Shown one piece after another: positions 31,995-43,331 of a DNA stretch of 64,000 nucleotides. The stretch is from Onchidella celtica (taxonomy: Eukaryota; Mollusca; Gastropoda; Systellommatophora; Onchidiidae). Made by a program: the position numbers and the translations under genes. Every line of letters begins with the position of its first letter. Within the stretch, counting starts at the first letter, position 1. The notes beneath the pieces are model-generated. The model saw nothing but the letters and a program-made list of their open reading frames with translations, had not been told where the DNA came from and did no database searches. The stretch lies in assembly GCA_963931925.1 (NCBI GenBank), contig OZ007580.1, positions 3,147,390 through 3,211,389 on the forward strand, given 5' to 3'.

Positions 31995-32640
31995 GAACTT
32001 ACCGGACGTGTTCTTTAGCGGCTTACATTGCACTCAATTTTACCAAACTTGGTCTTTAGCGGCGAGCCTTAAATTGCATACGATCTTGCTAAATTTGGTC
32101 TTTTTTGGAGAACTTTACATTGGTCTTAAGCGGCGAGCCTTAAACTGCATGCGGTCATGCCAAACATGGTATTTAGTTGCGAGCCTTACATTGCATGCAG
32201 TTCTAGCAAACTTGGTCTTGAGTGGCGAGCCTTACACTGATCTTACCAAACATGGTATTTAGTTGCGAGCCTTACATTGCATGCAGTTCTACCAAACTTG
32301 GTCTTGAGTGGCGAGCCTTACACTGATCTTACCAAACATGGTCTTTAGTTGCGAGCCTTACAGTGCATGCTGTTTTTCCAAACTGTTTTTTAGCGGCGAG
32401 CCTTACTTTTACCTTCCCAAACTTGGTCTTTTGAGGCGAATCTTACTTTGCATGCGATCATAATCTATTGTTTCGAGCCTTACATTGCATGGGAAATCTT
32501 ACCAAACTTGTTTTTTTTTAGCGGTGAGCCTTACATTCATCTTCCTAAACTTGGTCTTAAGCAGCAAGCCTTACACTGCACGCGGTCCTACCAAACATGG
32601 TCTTTAGCCGCGAGCCTTTGGTGGCAAGCGATATTGCAAA
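31995..32640 (+). repeat. Degenerate minisatellite, ~50-bp units
   Basis: More than ten diverged copies of 'CCAAACTTGGTCTTTAGCGGCGAGCCTTACATTGCATGC'-like units occur. Some pair into a ~105-bp higher-order repeat (compare 32165–32270 with 32270–32375). The Leu/Ala/Ser-rich ORFs across it are repeat artefacts. Confidence 0.85.
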
Positions 32641-33030
32641 ACATTTGCCTTTGTATGCATCTGATTTCTTTTAAATTAGAGGTCTCTGTGAATAAATAGT
32701 GCTGAAGTTCAAACATAATTTTAATGTAATGGCAACCATGTTTATGTGGGCGGTAACACCACTCAGTTTGAGTTAGAGCTGGCACTATCATGGTTACTGT
32801 TTTCTCAGTGGAAGTAGAGATAATGCCTTTCTACAAGTCTCTCACCAGTTTCTGCCTTTCTCCTAGCCTTTGGTAGATGTCTGCTTTTCTACAAGTCTTT
32901 CGTCAATTTCTGCCTTTCTACAAGTTTTAGTCTCTCTTACACCCCCACCCCATTCCCCGCTTTTACCACGTTCATTGTCTAGGAAATGTTTGAGTTATAT
33001 CCCCTGATTTGTGTTACATGACATTTCCAG

Positions 33031-33183
33031 TCAAGATGATCGCCCCTGACGTTGTGGCGGAGCTCGGCATGAGCGTGTCCAGCAGTCTGAAAGTCCGGTG
33101 TACCGCCGAGAAAGCATGCGGCTGGACCTACATGGCTCTCTCACGGTATGAGGGGGACAGCAAATACTCCCTGGAGTTCCTAG
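33031..33183 (+). CDS. Ig-like domain, first half-exon
   Basis: A 153-bp exon between GACATTTCCAG and CTAG|GTGAGTAGC, phase 1 both ends. It encodes FKMIAPDVVAELGMSVSSSL, then KVRCTAEKACGWTYMALSRY and EGDSKYSLEFL. The Cys of KVRC fits the B-strand cysteine of an Ig fold and the nearby Trp fits the C strand. A second Cys (KAC) may pair with the extra Cys in the next exon. The intron splits the domain in the middle, as in many V/I-set Ig genes. It sits between a tandem array and a LINE-filled intron. Confidence 0.8.
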
Positions 33184-33437
33184 GTGAGTAGCGTACTGGT
33201 GGTGATGCTGGTCATAAACAGAGGAAGATACAGAAGATTGTTTTTGCCCTCCTCAATTCTCCTCAAGACCACATAGCTAAATAATATTATGCCATATTTT
33301 ACTAAGGTTCTATGCCATGCTTCGTCATATCGTAATATACCTGTTCTTGAGTTATGTTTATGTAACGATTCGTAAGATGTGTGTACTTTGTTATGCTCAA
33401 AAACGCTCTGTGAACGTGAATTTTCCTCATGGGACAT
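33184..33437. other. Intron, no feature
   Basis: Begins with the GTGAGT donor. No exon or repeat recognised. Confidence 0.5.
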
Positions 33438-33608
33438 TAAAGCTGGGTTCTCATATGTACGGAAACGGAAACGTATAAAACCTTTCAAGTAGTGAAATAG
33501 AAAGAATGTTTCCGTACACATGGAAACACTCTTTCTTTTTACTACTTGGGGGATTTTTGCCTTTTCCGTTTAGCGTTTCTGTTTCCGTACACATGAGAAC
33601 CCAGCTTA
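33438..33608. mobile_element. Palindromic MITE-like element
   Basis: Inverted arms of about 35 bp, TAAAGCTGGGTTCTCATATG and onward, against the complement ending ATGAGAACCCAGCTTA. An inner repeat of GTTTCCGTACACATG lies in the core. 171 bp, no ORF, TA/TTAA-like edges. Confidence 0.85.
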
Positions 33609-33801
33609 CAGTCGTTCTTATTTTATCTTATCCTATGATGGCAGTGATTGGGATAAAGTCAAAATTAAAAAAAAAAAGAAAAGAAATGGAAGTTGTATGT
33701 AACAAGCCTAGACCCCCCCCCCCCACACACACACACAAGTCGATTTTGATAGGTCGACTAATTGTATATAATATGGTGACATCATGACAATTACTTTCTT
33801 T

Positions 33802-34055
33802 AGGGAACGGGATTGAATGACACAGTTACTATATTTAGATTTACGTCATGGGACATTCGAACTGTTCAACGCGGCGGTTAAGCAGTTCTGGACTTTGTAC
33901 ACATTTTTCATGTGCAGTTGATCTTTGTGCTTCGAATCGCTCTTACAAAGTCCATAACAACTGTGCTTAACCACCGCGTTGAACAGGTCGAATTTCCCAT
34001 GACGTCATCGGTAAATTTAAATTTATAGTAACTGTGTCATTAAATCCTGTTCCCT
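33802..34055. mobile_element. Palindromic MITE-like element
   Basis: Arms of about 90 bp, from GGGAACGGGATTGAATGACA to GCGGCGGTTAAGCAG, are mirrored by CTTAACCACCGCGTTGAAC to ATTAAATCCTGTTCCCT. The loop is about 60 bp. No ORF. Confidence 0.85.
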
Positions 34056-34299
34056 CTAGGACCTCGCACACGAGACAACTATACTAGTTGGAGCTCATTG
34101 AAACTCGTTGACCTGACGTCACCAGCCAACTACTCGGCCGATCAAAATCAGCAAGCACGTGCTACTTGTGTCTCGTAACCGTTTACTTGCCAGTGCCAGA
34201 AAGTTACTATTTTCATATTCCTTATTACTTTTATGTCAGGTCAGAAAAATCTGCTACTGGTAACATGTAATCCAGTACAACCTGTTTCATGAACTGGTA

Positions 34300-37200
34300 C
34301 GCTAGCATGGTATCAGTGGGCGAGCACCTGTCGGTGCAAACGGCCAGGGCGGAGGAGGTTTCATCTAACCCAACGGCCACATGCTAGGGCACAATGTGAC
34401 CCTCAGTACTTGAGTCCTTCATATTGGCCCCCGGTAGCGGTGTGGTCATAGGCTTGTTTGCCTAAATCACAGACGAAGAATTGAGCAAACTTCCCGGACG
34501 CAGCTTCGAAGCTGGCGGCAGCAGGCCAGTGGTTGATTGATAGGGCAGATGGCAATATACCGTCACTCTGGCCTGGATATCGTGACACAGAGCATCCACC
34601 AGTATTGGTGTTCTTTGGTTTGGGTCTTTCACCCTAGTCAGTTGGGACTGCGAGGCTGTGGAGTAGCCTACAGGCAGCCGGTCAGGCAATATGACTGTCC
34701 CTGTGGCATCCTCCTGCACCTGGATACATTTCCAGTCGTCTTGACCCTGTCTTGCCACTTGGATAAGTTGTGTCCAGGCGAGAGAGTGAGTCTGATGTTT
34801 GCGCAGCTCTTTCTCACTGAAAACAAATTCTTTGCGCCAGTCTTAACACTCACCTCGTCTTCTTTCATCTTTGTCTTGTCTTCTTTCCTCTCAAAATTCC
34901 AACGGCGATGGGCGAGTGCGGTGGCAGCAGGTTTGGATAGACTGGAAGCTGTTAGCACAGACCTACACGTTGGTGGCTGTGGGCTATGGTCGCTTCATCG
35001 TCGATTGAAGTGGAGGCGTGGGGAGGCAGCACCCACAGTAGCTGAGCAGCCTTATTTAAGGATAGCACTGCTCACCTCAACTGAGGAAGGGGCTAGAAAA
35101 GGTGCCCTAAAGAAAGCCCACTTCACATCACCCTGACTGGTATACCGCGACCAGTGGGGATCCCTTTTTGCGGTCGAAATTCAGCTTACTCAGGCTAGGA
35201 GCCTGGAATATACGCACACTACAGGACAACTCAAACAACCCGGAAAGACGCACTGCACTTATTGCCATTGAGCTCAGCAGGTACAACCTGGACATAGTGG
35301 CACTCAGTGAGACCAGACTCCCTGATAGTGGCCAACTCAAAGAGCTCAGTGGTGGATACACCTTCTTCTGGAAAGGCAAGGGTGCAGTCGAACCGAGACA
35401 GCATGGTGTTGGGTTTGCAATTAAAAATGACCTTGTCAGAAACTTGCAGTCCATGCCAATTGAAATAAATGACAGGCTAATGACACTCAGGATCCCAGTT
35501 GGGAAAAGCCAGTCAGCCACCCTCATTAGCGCATATGCGCCCACCATGACAAACCCAGATGAAGCCAAAGACAAGTTCTATTCTGATCTAGAATCTGTCA
35601 TATGCTCTGTCCCGGCAGCTGATAAGCTGATTCTCTTGGGGGACTTCAATGCTAGGGTTGGCTCCGAAATCTCAGCGTGGCCAAATGTTTTGGGCCCTCA
35701 TGGAGTTGGTTCATGCAATAACAATGGGTTGCGCTTACTTACTTTGTGCGCTGAATTTGGCCTGTTCATTACCAACACAAATTTTAGTCTCCCCGTGAGA
35801 AACAGAACGTCATGGATGCATCCCCGCTCAAAGCATTGGCATCTCATAGACTATGTCATTGTGAGGAAGACTGACAGAAAGGATGTCCTTGTAACAAAGG
35901 CGATGTGTGGTGCCGAGTGTGGAACTGACCACAGACTCATTGTTTGCAAGCTCAGACTAACATTGAGGCGCAATAGACGCCCTCAAGGGAAAGCGCCACC
36001 TAAACGCCTAAATGTTTCAAAACTCTGCTCAGCTGAGAAACAGAGCGAGCTCTCATCAGAACTCTCCTCAAAATTGGATTGCGTGACTTTTGACCCTGAG
36101 AACATTGAACAGAGCTGGGCTGACCTAAATACGACTGTACACTCTTGCGCCAGCAGCACAGTTGGTTTTCCTGTCCGCAAGCACCAGGACTAGTTCAATG
36201 ATAATGATAATGAAATCAAAGTGCTCATCAAAGAAAAAAATAGTCTCATCCAAGCTCACTGCAGTGACCCCTCTTCCACAGCAAAAGCTGATGCACTGCG
36301 TGCATGTAAGGGTGTACTCCAGAAGAAGCTGAGGAAAATGAAAAATGACTGGCTTGAAGAGCGAGTAAGAGAAACTCAGAAATATGCCGACACAAACAAC
36401 ACTAGAAAGTTCTTTGAGAGCCTCCGAGCTGTGTTTGGACCATCCCGCTCTGGCACTACGCCACTTCTTGCGTCAGATGGTTCAACACGCATTGTTGAAT
36501 TGAATGCCATAATTCAGCGTTGGGCAGAACATTTCGGAGGTGTGCTAAATCGGCCATCAAATATAAATACTGAGTCCATTGACCGCCTCCCTCAGACTCC
36601 TATAAATGCAGCTCTTGCCAAGCCATTCACGGCAAATGAGACCCGAACTGCCACAAATCAGATGTCCTTTAACAAATCACCAGGCGTGGATTCAATTCCT
36701 GCTGAGGTGTATGCCTTCGGTGGAGAAAAGCTTATTGAAAGGTTGACCGAGTTGTTCAATCATATGTTGAAAGCAGGGAAGCTGCCACAGGACTTCAAAG
36801 ATGCTTCAATCATCCATCTGTACAAAAACAAAGGGGACAGCCAAGTCTGTGACAACCATCGGGGAATCTCTCTACTTTCAATTGCTGGCAAAATATTGGC
36901 AAGAATGCTTCTGAATCGCCTTCTTGATCACCTCTGGTCAAATGACTTGCTTCCCGAGAGCCAATGTGGCTTTCGTAAAGAGAGGGGAACGGCGGATATG
37001 ATTTTTGCTGCCAGACAGATTCAGGAAAAATGCATGGAACAAAATAAAGCGCTGTATATCACATTTGTTGACCTCACAAAAGCCTTTGACACAGTGTGTC
37101 GTGAAGGCCTCTGGAAAATCTTGGCGAAGTTTGGGTGTCCACCCGAATTCATCACAATAGTGCGCCAGTTTCATGATGGCATGCAAGCTGCAGTCAAAAG

Positions 37201-38510
37201 CAACGGCAGTTTTTCAGAGCCCTTTGCTGTCACAAATGGAGTAAAACAGGGTTGTGTCTTAGCCCCAACTCTGTTCAGCATCATGTTCTCTGCAATGCTA
37301 CAAGAAGCCTTTAGCTCTCCTCCTCAAGGGGTAAGCATCAAGTACCGAACTGATGGCAGTCTATTCAACCTCAGGAGACTTCAGGCAAAAACCAAAACCA
37401 AAAGTACTCAAGTCTGTGACCTACTATTTGCTGATGATTGTGCACTTCTGGCACACGATGAGGATAGCATGCAAAACTGTGTTGATAAGTTCTCTAGTGC
37501 CTGTGACAACTTTGGCCTCACAATAAGCACAAAGAAGACGGAAGTGCTCCATCAGCCTACTCCAGACGACAAGTATCCTGTGACCCCAAATATCAAAGTC
37601 CATGACAGTCTTCTGAAGGTGTCGGAGAACTTCACCTATCTTGGCAGTACACTGTCTTCCGCGGCTCGTGTTGATACTGAAATTCTCTCAAGAATCAGCA
37701 AAGCCAGCTCTGCATTTGGCAGGCTTCGAAAGAGAGTATGGGATGTTGCCGGCATTCGCACAGACACTAAGCTGAAAGTGTACAATGCTGTGGTCCTTCC
37801 CACCCTACTCTATGGGGCTGAAACCTGGACAGTGTACCAATCGCATGCCAGAAAGCTAAATCACTTTCATCTGGCCTGCCTTAGAAAGATCCTAAGGATC
37901 AAATGGCAGGATAAAATTCCAGACACTGAGGTCCTCAATCGTGCCAAGGAATTGAGCATCTTCTGCCACCTGAAAAAAATTCAGCTACGTTGGGCAGGAC
38001 ATGTTGTCAGAATGCCCGACTCCAGACTCCCTAAGCAAATCTTCTTCTCTGAGCTCTCCAATGGAACGAGGAATGTTGGGGCCCCAAAGAGACGTTACAA
38101 AGACACTCTCAAGCAATCACTGAAGGCCTTTGCCATTGATGTGAGTGAGTGGGAAAAGCTCTCGCTTGATCGTGCAAATTGGAGGGCGGCCCTTACCAGA
38201 GGCAGCAAAGCATGGGAAGCTGACAGAGTCCAGCAGGCTATCAAAAAAAGAAAACGGCGCAAGAAAAGGCCCAGTGGTACTGAACCAACGGAGCACTCTT
38301 GTCATTTATGCGGAAGGGTCTGCAGGGCAAAAATAGGACTTATCAGTCACATGAGAAGCCATAAGTCATGAAAGAACAGTCTTTCCATTCTGTCCTCTGT
38401 GTCCTTTAGTTCTCTTTATTGTCCATGTGTTGAAATTCTCAACAATTTCTGTTCTTTATTCCTCTGGTGTTGTTAAGGTCATCATCATACCTGATGGACG
38501 AACTATTATT
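34300..38510 (+). mobile_element. Non-LTR retrotransposon, nearly full length
   Basis: A ~0.9-kb 5' region, one long endonuclease–RT frame (35168–38371) and a 3' UTR ending near GGTCATCATCATACCTGATG. Boundaries are approximate and no target duplication was identified. It is a different family from the CR1/L2-like and RTE-like elements. It lies in the intron that splits the Ig domain. Confidence 0.8.
35168..38371 (+). pseudogene. LINE endonuclease–reverse transcriptase with one nonsense codon
   Basis: A single frame of 1068 codons, broken once by TAG at 36191–36193 within KHQD*FND. Related LINEs have Trp here, so a TGG-to-TAG change is likely. Endonuclease motifs come first (LGAWNIRTL, ALSETRLPDSG, LLGDFNARVG, GTDHRLI). 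RT motifs follow (SPGVDSIPAEV, NHRGISLLSIAGK, GFRKERGTADMIF, VDLTKAFDTV, GVKQGCVLAPTLF, LLFADDCALL). The C-terminus holds RILRIKWQDKIPDTEVLNRA, RWAGHVVRMPD and a final C2H2-type finger (CHLCGRVCRAKIGLISHMRSH). The clade is uncertain (I/Nimb-like or RTE-like). It is otherwise intact, so recently active. Confidence 0.9.
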
Positions 38511-39301
38511 ACTTTTAGATATGATCCGAGACACAGGATGCCGAGACGAATCAACTTGCCAAATTCCGTCCGTCGATTTGCGCTTGTATCATCGGTGACA
38601 ACAATACAAAAATACTCTCCACACCCCTTCATAACGAAAAAAACATGTGCTCACCTGATTTATACGCGCGCAATTTGTGGACGTACAGTGGTAGAAGGAA
38701 TGGTTCGTCTCAGTATTCTGTGTCTCGGATACGAGCGTTGCAGCCGTTTCAAGTAGTGAATATGAATCTAGACAACGAAATGACTAATTTTCTACAAAGG
38801 ACTCGTATTTTTCTATAATTTTATAAACTACATAACAAATGTACAGCTCAGATCCGTATTCCTGGCATTGAAAAGGTCAAACTGGTTGCATATTACGTCA
38901 TGTTCACTCCTTTTTTTCATCTCCTCACCTTTCTGTCTATCTTGAATGTCAGTTATCACCCCTGGTGCATCAAATTAAGTTTTTAGCTAGATCATTCAGG
39001 AGAAATAGAGTAATATACACAAAAGGAAATAGAGAAAGATATACAAGATCGTTGTTAATATCTGAAATTCGCCCCAACAGCTCATTCTAGTGAGATCTAT
39101 GTCCTAAGTTCCCATGCATGTTATTTCATGTCTTACGCATGTTACAGAGTTATGAAATGCTCATGTAATTACGCACGAGATATGTGCATCACGTGTGCGC
39201 TCTTACGCTCTGTGAGAATGAATTTCCCCCTTAGGATAATAAAGTGATTATAATCTCATCGTATCTTGTCTTATCTTACCTTATCCTTGCTTATGTTCCA
39301 G
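38511..39301. other. Intron, no feature
   Basis: AT-rich. The last ~60 bases contain TTATCTTACC-type short repeats and end in the acceptor TTATGTTCCAG. Confidence 0.5.
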
Positions 39302-39502
39302 GCGGGGTAGAAAAACGTGACGAGTGGCCTTTCATCCCAATTGACTCTCGTATGTCTGACTTCACCTTACACCGAGACGAGGATATGGTCACCTTGTCAC
39401 TGGAGAGTCAGTACGCTATGTGTGAGGACAAAGGTCGCTACCTCTGTGAGGTCAAGGTCAACAGAACCTTCTTCAGCAAGACTTTCAACGTGGACGTTCG
39501 GA
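39302..39502 (+). CDS. Ig-like domain, second half-exon
   Basis: A 201-bp exon from TTATGTTCCAG to CGGA|GTAAGTGACC, phase 1 both ends. It encodes GVEKRDEWPFIPIDSRMSDF, then TLHRDEDMVTLSLESQYAMC and EDKGRYLCEVKVNRTFFSKT, ending FNVDVR. The DKGRYLC block matches the D-x-G-x-Y-x-C motif of the Ig F strand, so with the 33031 exon it completes one Ig-like domain of about 115 residues. NRT is a potential N-glycosylation site. The extra Cys (YAMC) may pair with that of the preceding exon. Confidence 0.88.
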
Positions 39503-40436
39503 GTAAGTGACCAATGACTGAGCCTCGGTTTCCTTTTTTGCTGTCACCGATTTAGCATGTGGAATTAAAACATTTCTTTTTGTGCCCCCTCCCTTACATT
39601 TTCTCTAGTGCCTAACGGCTCAGTTTTAGCACAGACAAAATTTTGCAAAACAGAACAAGTTGTGTGTAGCATAGCCTAGGGTAAGAAAGAATATAGAAAT
39701 GATACAGTAAGACAAAAAGGAATTTGGAAGACAAATCGATTCCCTTTCCTCTGCTAGTAACAAATTTTTTTAATTTTTTTTTTTGAGATAATTATTTTGT
39801 CTTTGCTCCAAGCCTTGATGCGACCCCATAGATTTTCTGTAGTTTTTTACAGTACTTCATTAAGTTTAGTGGAAATAATAATGTTTGCACAATTCCCTCA
39901 TCCCCTTATCGTGTCGAGGTCTCTGTTTGTTTTTTTTTACCAAAAGGAGTTAAATGGTGGGCATCTTGGTTTGGGTTTTGGCAGTAAAATATTTGCACAA
40001 TCTCCCCATCATCTTATCGTGTCAAACTGACATTGTTTTTGTTCACACCGAGTTGGGCGGCTTTGTTTTAATTAATTTTAAACTTTAATGAGGCTTTCAC
40101 TTGCAAAACAATCAGGTGTTTTAAGTCATAACAACAACAATAATAACAACAGGGTTACTTATATAATTGGTATTAATACAAACAATAACAAAAGTCGTCG
40201 TTAGAGCAATGAAAAAGATAATAATACATTAATTTTCAATTTGAAAATTTTCAGTTCGTAGTTGTTACCTCTCCCCCTCCCCCCCCCCCCCCCTCTCTCT
40301 CTCTCTCTCTCTGTCTCTGTCTCTCTCTGTCTCTCTCGCTCTCTCTCTCCCTCTCTCTCTCCATCTCCTGGTTGGCCTGTTGCGTTCTCCTCCAGTTTGT
40401 CCATCCAACTATTGACCTCTCACTGTGTCCCGGCAG
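39503..40436. other. Intron with dispersed repeat and (C)n(TC)n tract
   Basis: 39640–39745 is a copy of the ~100-bp dispersed repeat. A C-run and (TC)n microsatellite lie at 40271–40362, shortly before the acceptor GTGTCCCGGCAG. Confidence 0.6.
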
Positions 40437-40571
40437 AGAAACCTGACCCGCCAGTGCTGACGTTCCCAGAGGACATCTTCGCTGGCCAAACATTATGGAC
40501 AAAAACCACATGGGACGCGGGCAATCCTCTGATTGGTCACATTGTCCACGATGTGGTGGCAGGCTATAGAG
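40437..40571 (+). CDS. Post-Ig exon 1 of the Ig/chitin-binding gene
   Basis: A 135-bp exon between TGTGTCCCGGCAG and TAGAG|GTGAGTC, phase 1 both ends. It encodes KKPDPPVLTFPEDIFAGQTL, then WTKTTWDAGNPLIGHIVHDV and VAGYR. Its Pro-rich start right after the Ig F/G strands looks like an interdomain linker followed by beta-strand-like sequence. It may begin a second, divergent Ig-like or other beta-sandwich domain. I do not recognise the family. Confidence 0.8.
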
Positions 40572-40710
40572 GTGAGTCTAGTGTGTGTGGGTAGAGCCAT
40601 GGCAACATTGAAACAAACAGTTACATAGACAAGTACACAGACAGATTTCCTCAGATAGCTTTATCTAAAACGGAATAGCCGACAATCTAATTGGCGTTTT
40701 GAACACAGAA

Positions 40711-40988
40711 ATTGAGGAGCGTTTTTTCCCCAAAAATTGGGCAAGTCAAATTTTGCATCAGTTATGGCCCATTTCAGGTAGTCATTCAAATTAGTGAAAG
40801 TCGATGTGTAAGTATTCAATTAACATTAGTTATATACTGTCTATGTTCCGGGATAAAGACAGGACATAGCAAGTGTTGACTGAACACTTACACCGCATCT
40901 TACACTAACTTTGAAGGACTATCTGAAAGGGGCCATAACTGATTCAAAATTTGACTTACCCAGCTTTGGAAAAATGCTCCTCAAGTAA
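40711..40988. mobile_element. Palindromic MITE-like element in an intron
   Basis: Arms of about 90 bp, ATTGAGGAGCGTTTTTTCCC and onward, with GTCAAATTTTGCATCAG and TTATGGCCC, mirror the sequence ending GCTCCTCAAGTAATT. No ORF. Loop of about 80 bp. Confidence 0.8.
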
Positions 40989-41244
40989 TTCCGACACTCA
41001 AGCTGACTGACAAAGAGACGTTCAGATAAACAGAGCGAGACAAAACAGCATTTAGACAAACAGAATGATCAGTGAACATGACAGCTCTATTAGAGTTAAG
41101 ACAAACATTCAAACAACCCAGAACTACACTGGAATGCCAAACATCCAGTAATACACAGACAGATACTAACCCAGAGACACAAAGGCACACAGACAAACAA
41201 AAACAAAACCGTGGTTATAACTAAGAGGTGTCTTTCTTTGCCAG

Positions 41245-41317
41245 GTTTACCAATGGCCGCCAGAAATGAAAGGACAATTTCCTGGCACAAAGCTTGCACA
41301 ATCATGGTGGAAAATAG
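41245..41317 (+). CDS. Post-Ig exon 2 of the Ig/chitin-binding gene
   Basis: A 73-bp exon between TCTTTCTTTGCCAG and AATAG|GTCAGTC. It enters in phase 1 and leaves in phase 2. It encodes (G)LPMAARNERTISWHKACTIM then VEN. The phase change is matched exactly by the next exon, which supports both. It has one Cys. Confidence 0.72.
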
Positions 41318-41729
41318 GTCAGTCAAAGTTTTTTTGTTTTTTTTTAAATTCTGGCAAACTTAGGAGGGCGAGATTTCACTTTTCTTCTTTTGAATAATGT
41401 CCGTCTCTCGGTCTTTCTGTACGCCCGTGCGTGTGTTCATCAGACATGTCTGTCTCCCTTTCTCTCTCTCTCTCCTTTTTTTTTCTCTCACCCCTGTCCC
41501 TTCCCCGTCTCCCATTCTCTCTCTCTCTTTTTTTTTTCTCTCGCTCTGTCGTTAGACATGCACCCTCACTCGACTCCTTTTTATTCTCAAAAACAATTTT
41601 TTGCACTCTGTAGTCTGAATATAAATTTTACCCTCGCACATCAAGGCCGACAATATCTCCACTGACAGTACTGACATCTCCCATTCCATGGCGACAACAA
41701 AAACAATAACCTTGCTAACCCTTTGACAG
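41318..41729. other. Intron with (TC)n/(T)n tracts
   Basis: CT-rich microsatellite-like sequence at 41455–41545. Ends in the acceptor AACCCTTTGACAG. Confidence 0.6.
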
Positions 41730-41869
41730 ATACGCCGTGACCCCGGACATCTCCTGGAATGGAACAGTAATCATCGCCCGTATTTTGCCCAAGGATAACG
41801 CTACTGTGTTTGAAACCAGCATTGTCGAGAGAGTTCGCTCTGACCGGAAGGTCATGGTGGTCTTGGATC
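41730..41869 (+). CDS. Post-Ig exon 3 of the Ig/chitin-binding gene
   Basis: A 140-bp exon between CCTTTGACAG and GATC|GTAAGTAA, entering in phase 2 and leaving in phase 1. It encodes RYAVTPDISWNGTVIIARIL, then PKDNATVFETSIVERVRSDR and KVMVVLD. Alternating hydrophobic residues suggest beta strands. NGT and NAT are potential N-glycosylation sites. It leads directly into the chitin-binding exon. Confidence 0.82.
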
Positions 41870-43331
41870 GTAAGTAATAAGAGTTGACTTGTGGTACTAT
41901 AAAGATCTCGAAAGGTAGATAATGATGACCATAATCCCGTTTTCTGTGTCCGGTGTGATAATGACTGTATCAAGATGATTTCATGGCAAAACGTTATCAT
42001 CTACAGTCAAGTTAACTACGATTTAATTAATGCACTATTAACTATTGCACCAGCAACATTTCCCTGAATTGTAGTAAAAAAGAAGCCATTTTCTACTGAA
42101 TAGATTATTCAATAAATCCTTGTAAGAAAAAAAATAATAGTATGAAACGAAACACAAACTGAACAACAAACAAACCAAAAGGCTGCTCTGCAAGAGTTTT
42201 CACCAGAATGCCACAGAAAGTAACTATTTCAAGTTTCAACCTGGGAAGTAAAAATGGGTACATACACTCTAGTGACAAAGGTGGTCCCAACGATTAAATG
42301 CAAGTATGTAAATATTTGTATTTGCAACGGTATACTTTACTAACGCTGCTGCAAATCCGTGTACGTATTTGAACATGTTTGTAATGTCAAAGTGACGATA
42401 CGAGACGTCGATGCACGACAGAGAACTACATTCGTCTGGACTGCTTTGCCGTAAAGTACTAAACGAGTACAATAATGTGGCTTTGTGACTTCTCCTGGTG
42501 AGGTCTGAAAACTTAATTCTTCTATGTGTTAAAATGAAGAGCTTAGTGTTATTTTCATGTATAGAAAATTTACGACAGATAAAGGTGGACACGATTGGGG
42601 TTTGTGTGTGTGTTGGGTGAAGGCGGGGGGTGGGGGGGGGGGGTGGAGGGAGGAGGATTGAAGAATGGTGACTTTTGCTGGCAATTATCAGTCAAGTTAT
42701 ATTATTATAGGTAACTGTACAAATTGTAGTAGGCAGCAAGGAGCGGAGAGAAAGAATGACCGTGCGTTCTGTTTTTTATGTTTGTTCATAGCTTGCTTGC
42801 ATGATTCTTCTGTATATTTTAAATTGACCGTCAATAAACTATTAATTGACTGGTTCCTCACAAACTTTACATATTTCTTTAATACTCAAATTTAAAACTA
42901 TAATTATAACAACAAACAACAACTATAACAACAACATTCAAAGTAATGAAAACCCTCTTCTACCAAATTCTCATTTTCACCAATTGTTTATTTGTATGCT
43001 GTTCATCTCGAAGTGTCAGGATGGATTTTGCTGCAATATTATGTCATGTTAAATAATATCCTCTTACTGTTTGGTTTAGAAAGAAAAATGACAAAGAAAA
43101 TCACGTTCACCTCTGTGTAACTTGAAAATAAAACGTGATCTGGCTGGAACTTAAAACTGATTGGTCCACCATGAAATCTAATTCATTCTTATCTTTCTGA
43201 GATAAACTTCTGCTTATCTTACGGAAGAATAGTCAAATCCTTGTTATCGCTTATTCAGATTAATTTCATGTTTCCATCTACTTTAAATGGAATTCAACTC
43301 TTCAATCACTTGCAACCTCTCTCCTTCCCAG
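41870..43331. other. Last intron, no exon seen
   Basis: Contains a G-rich stretch at 42620–42655 and AT-rich sequence. Ends CTCTCTCCTTCCCAG, a strong acceptor. Confidence 0.5.

Noticed and set aside
31876-32699. ORFs with SLAASL/LNLV repeats
   Set aside because: They translate a degenerate minisatellite with variable unit length. There is no start or splice context.
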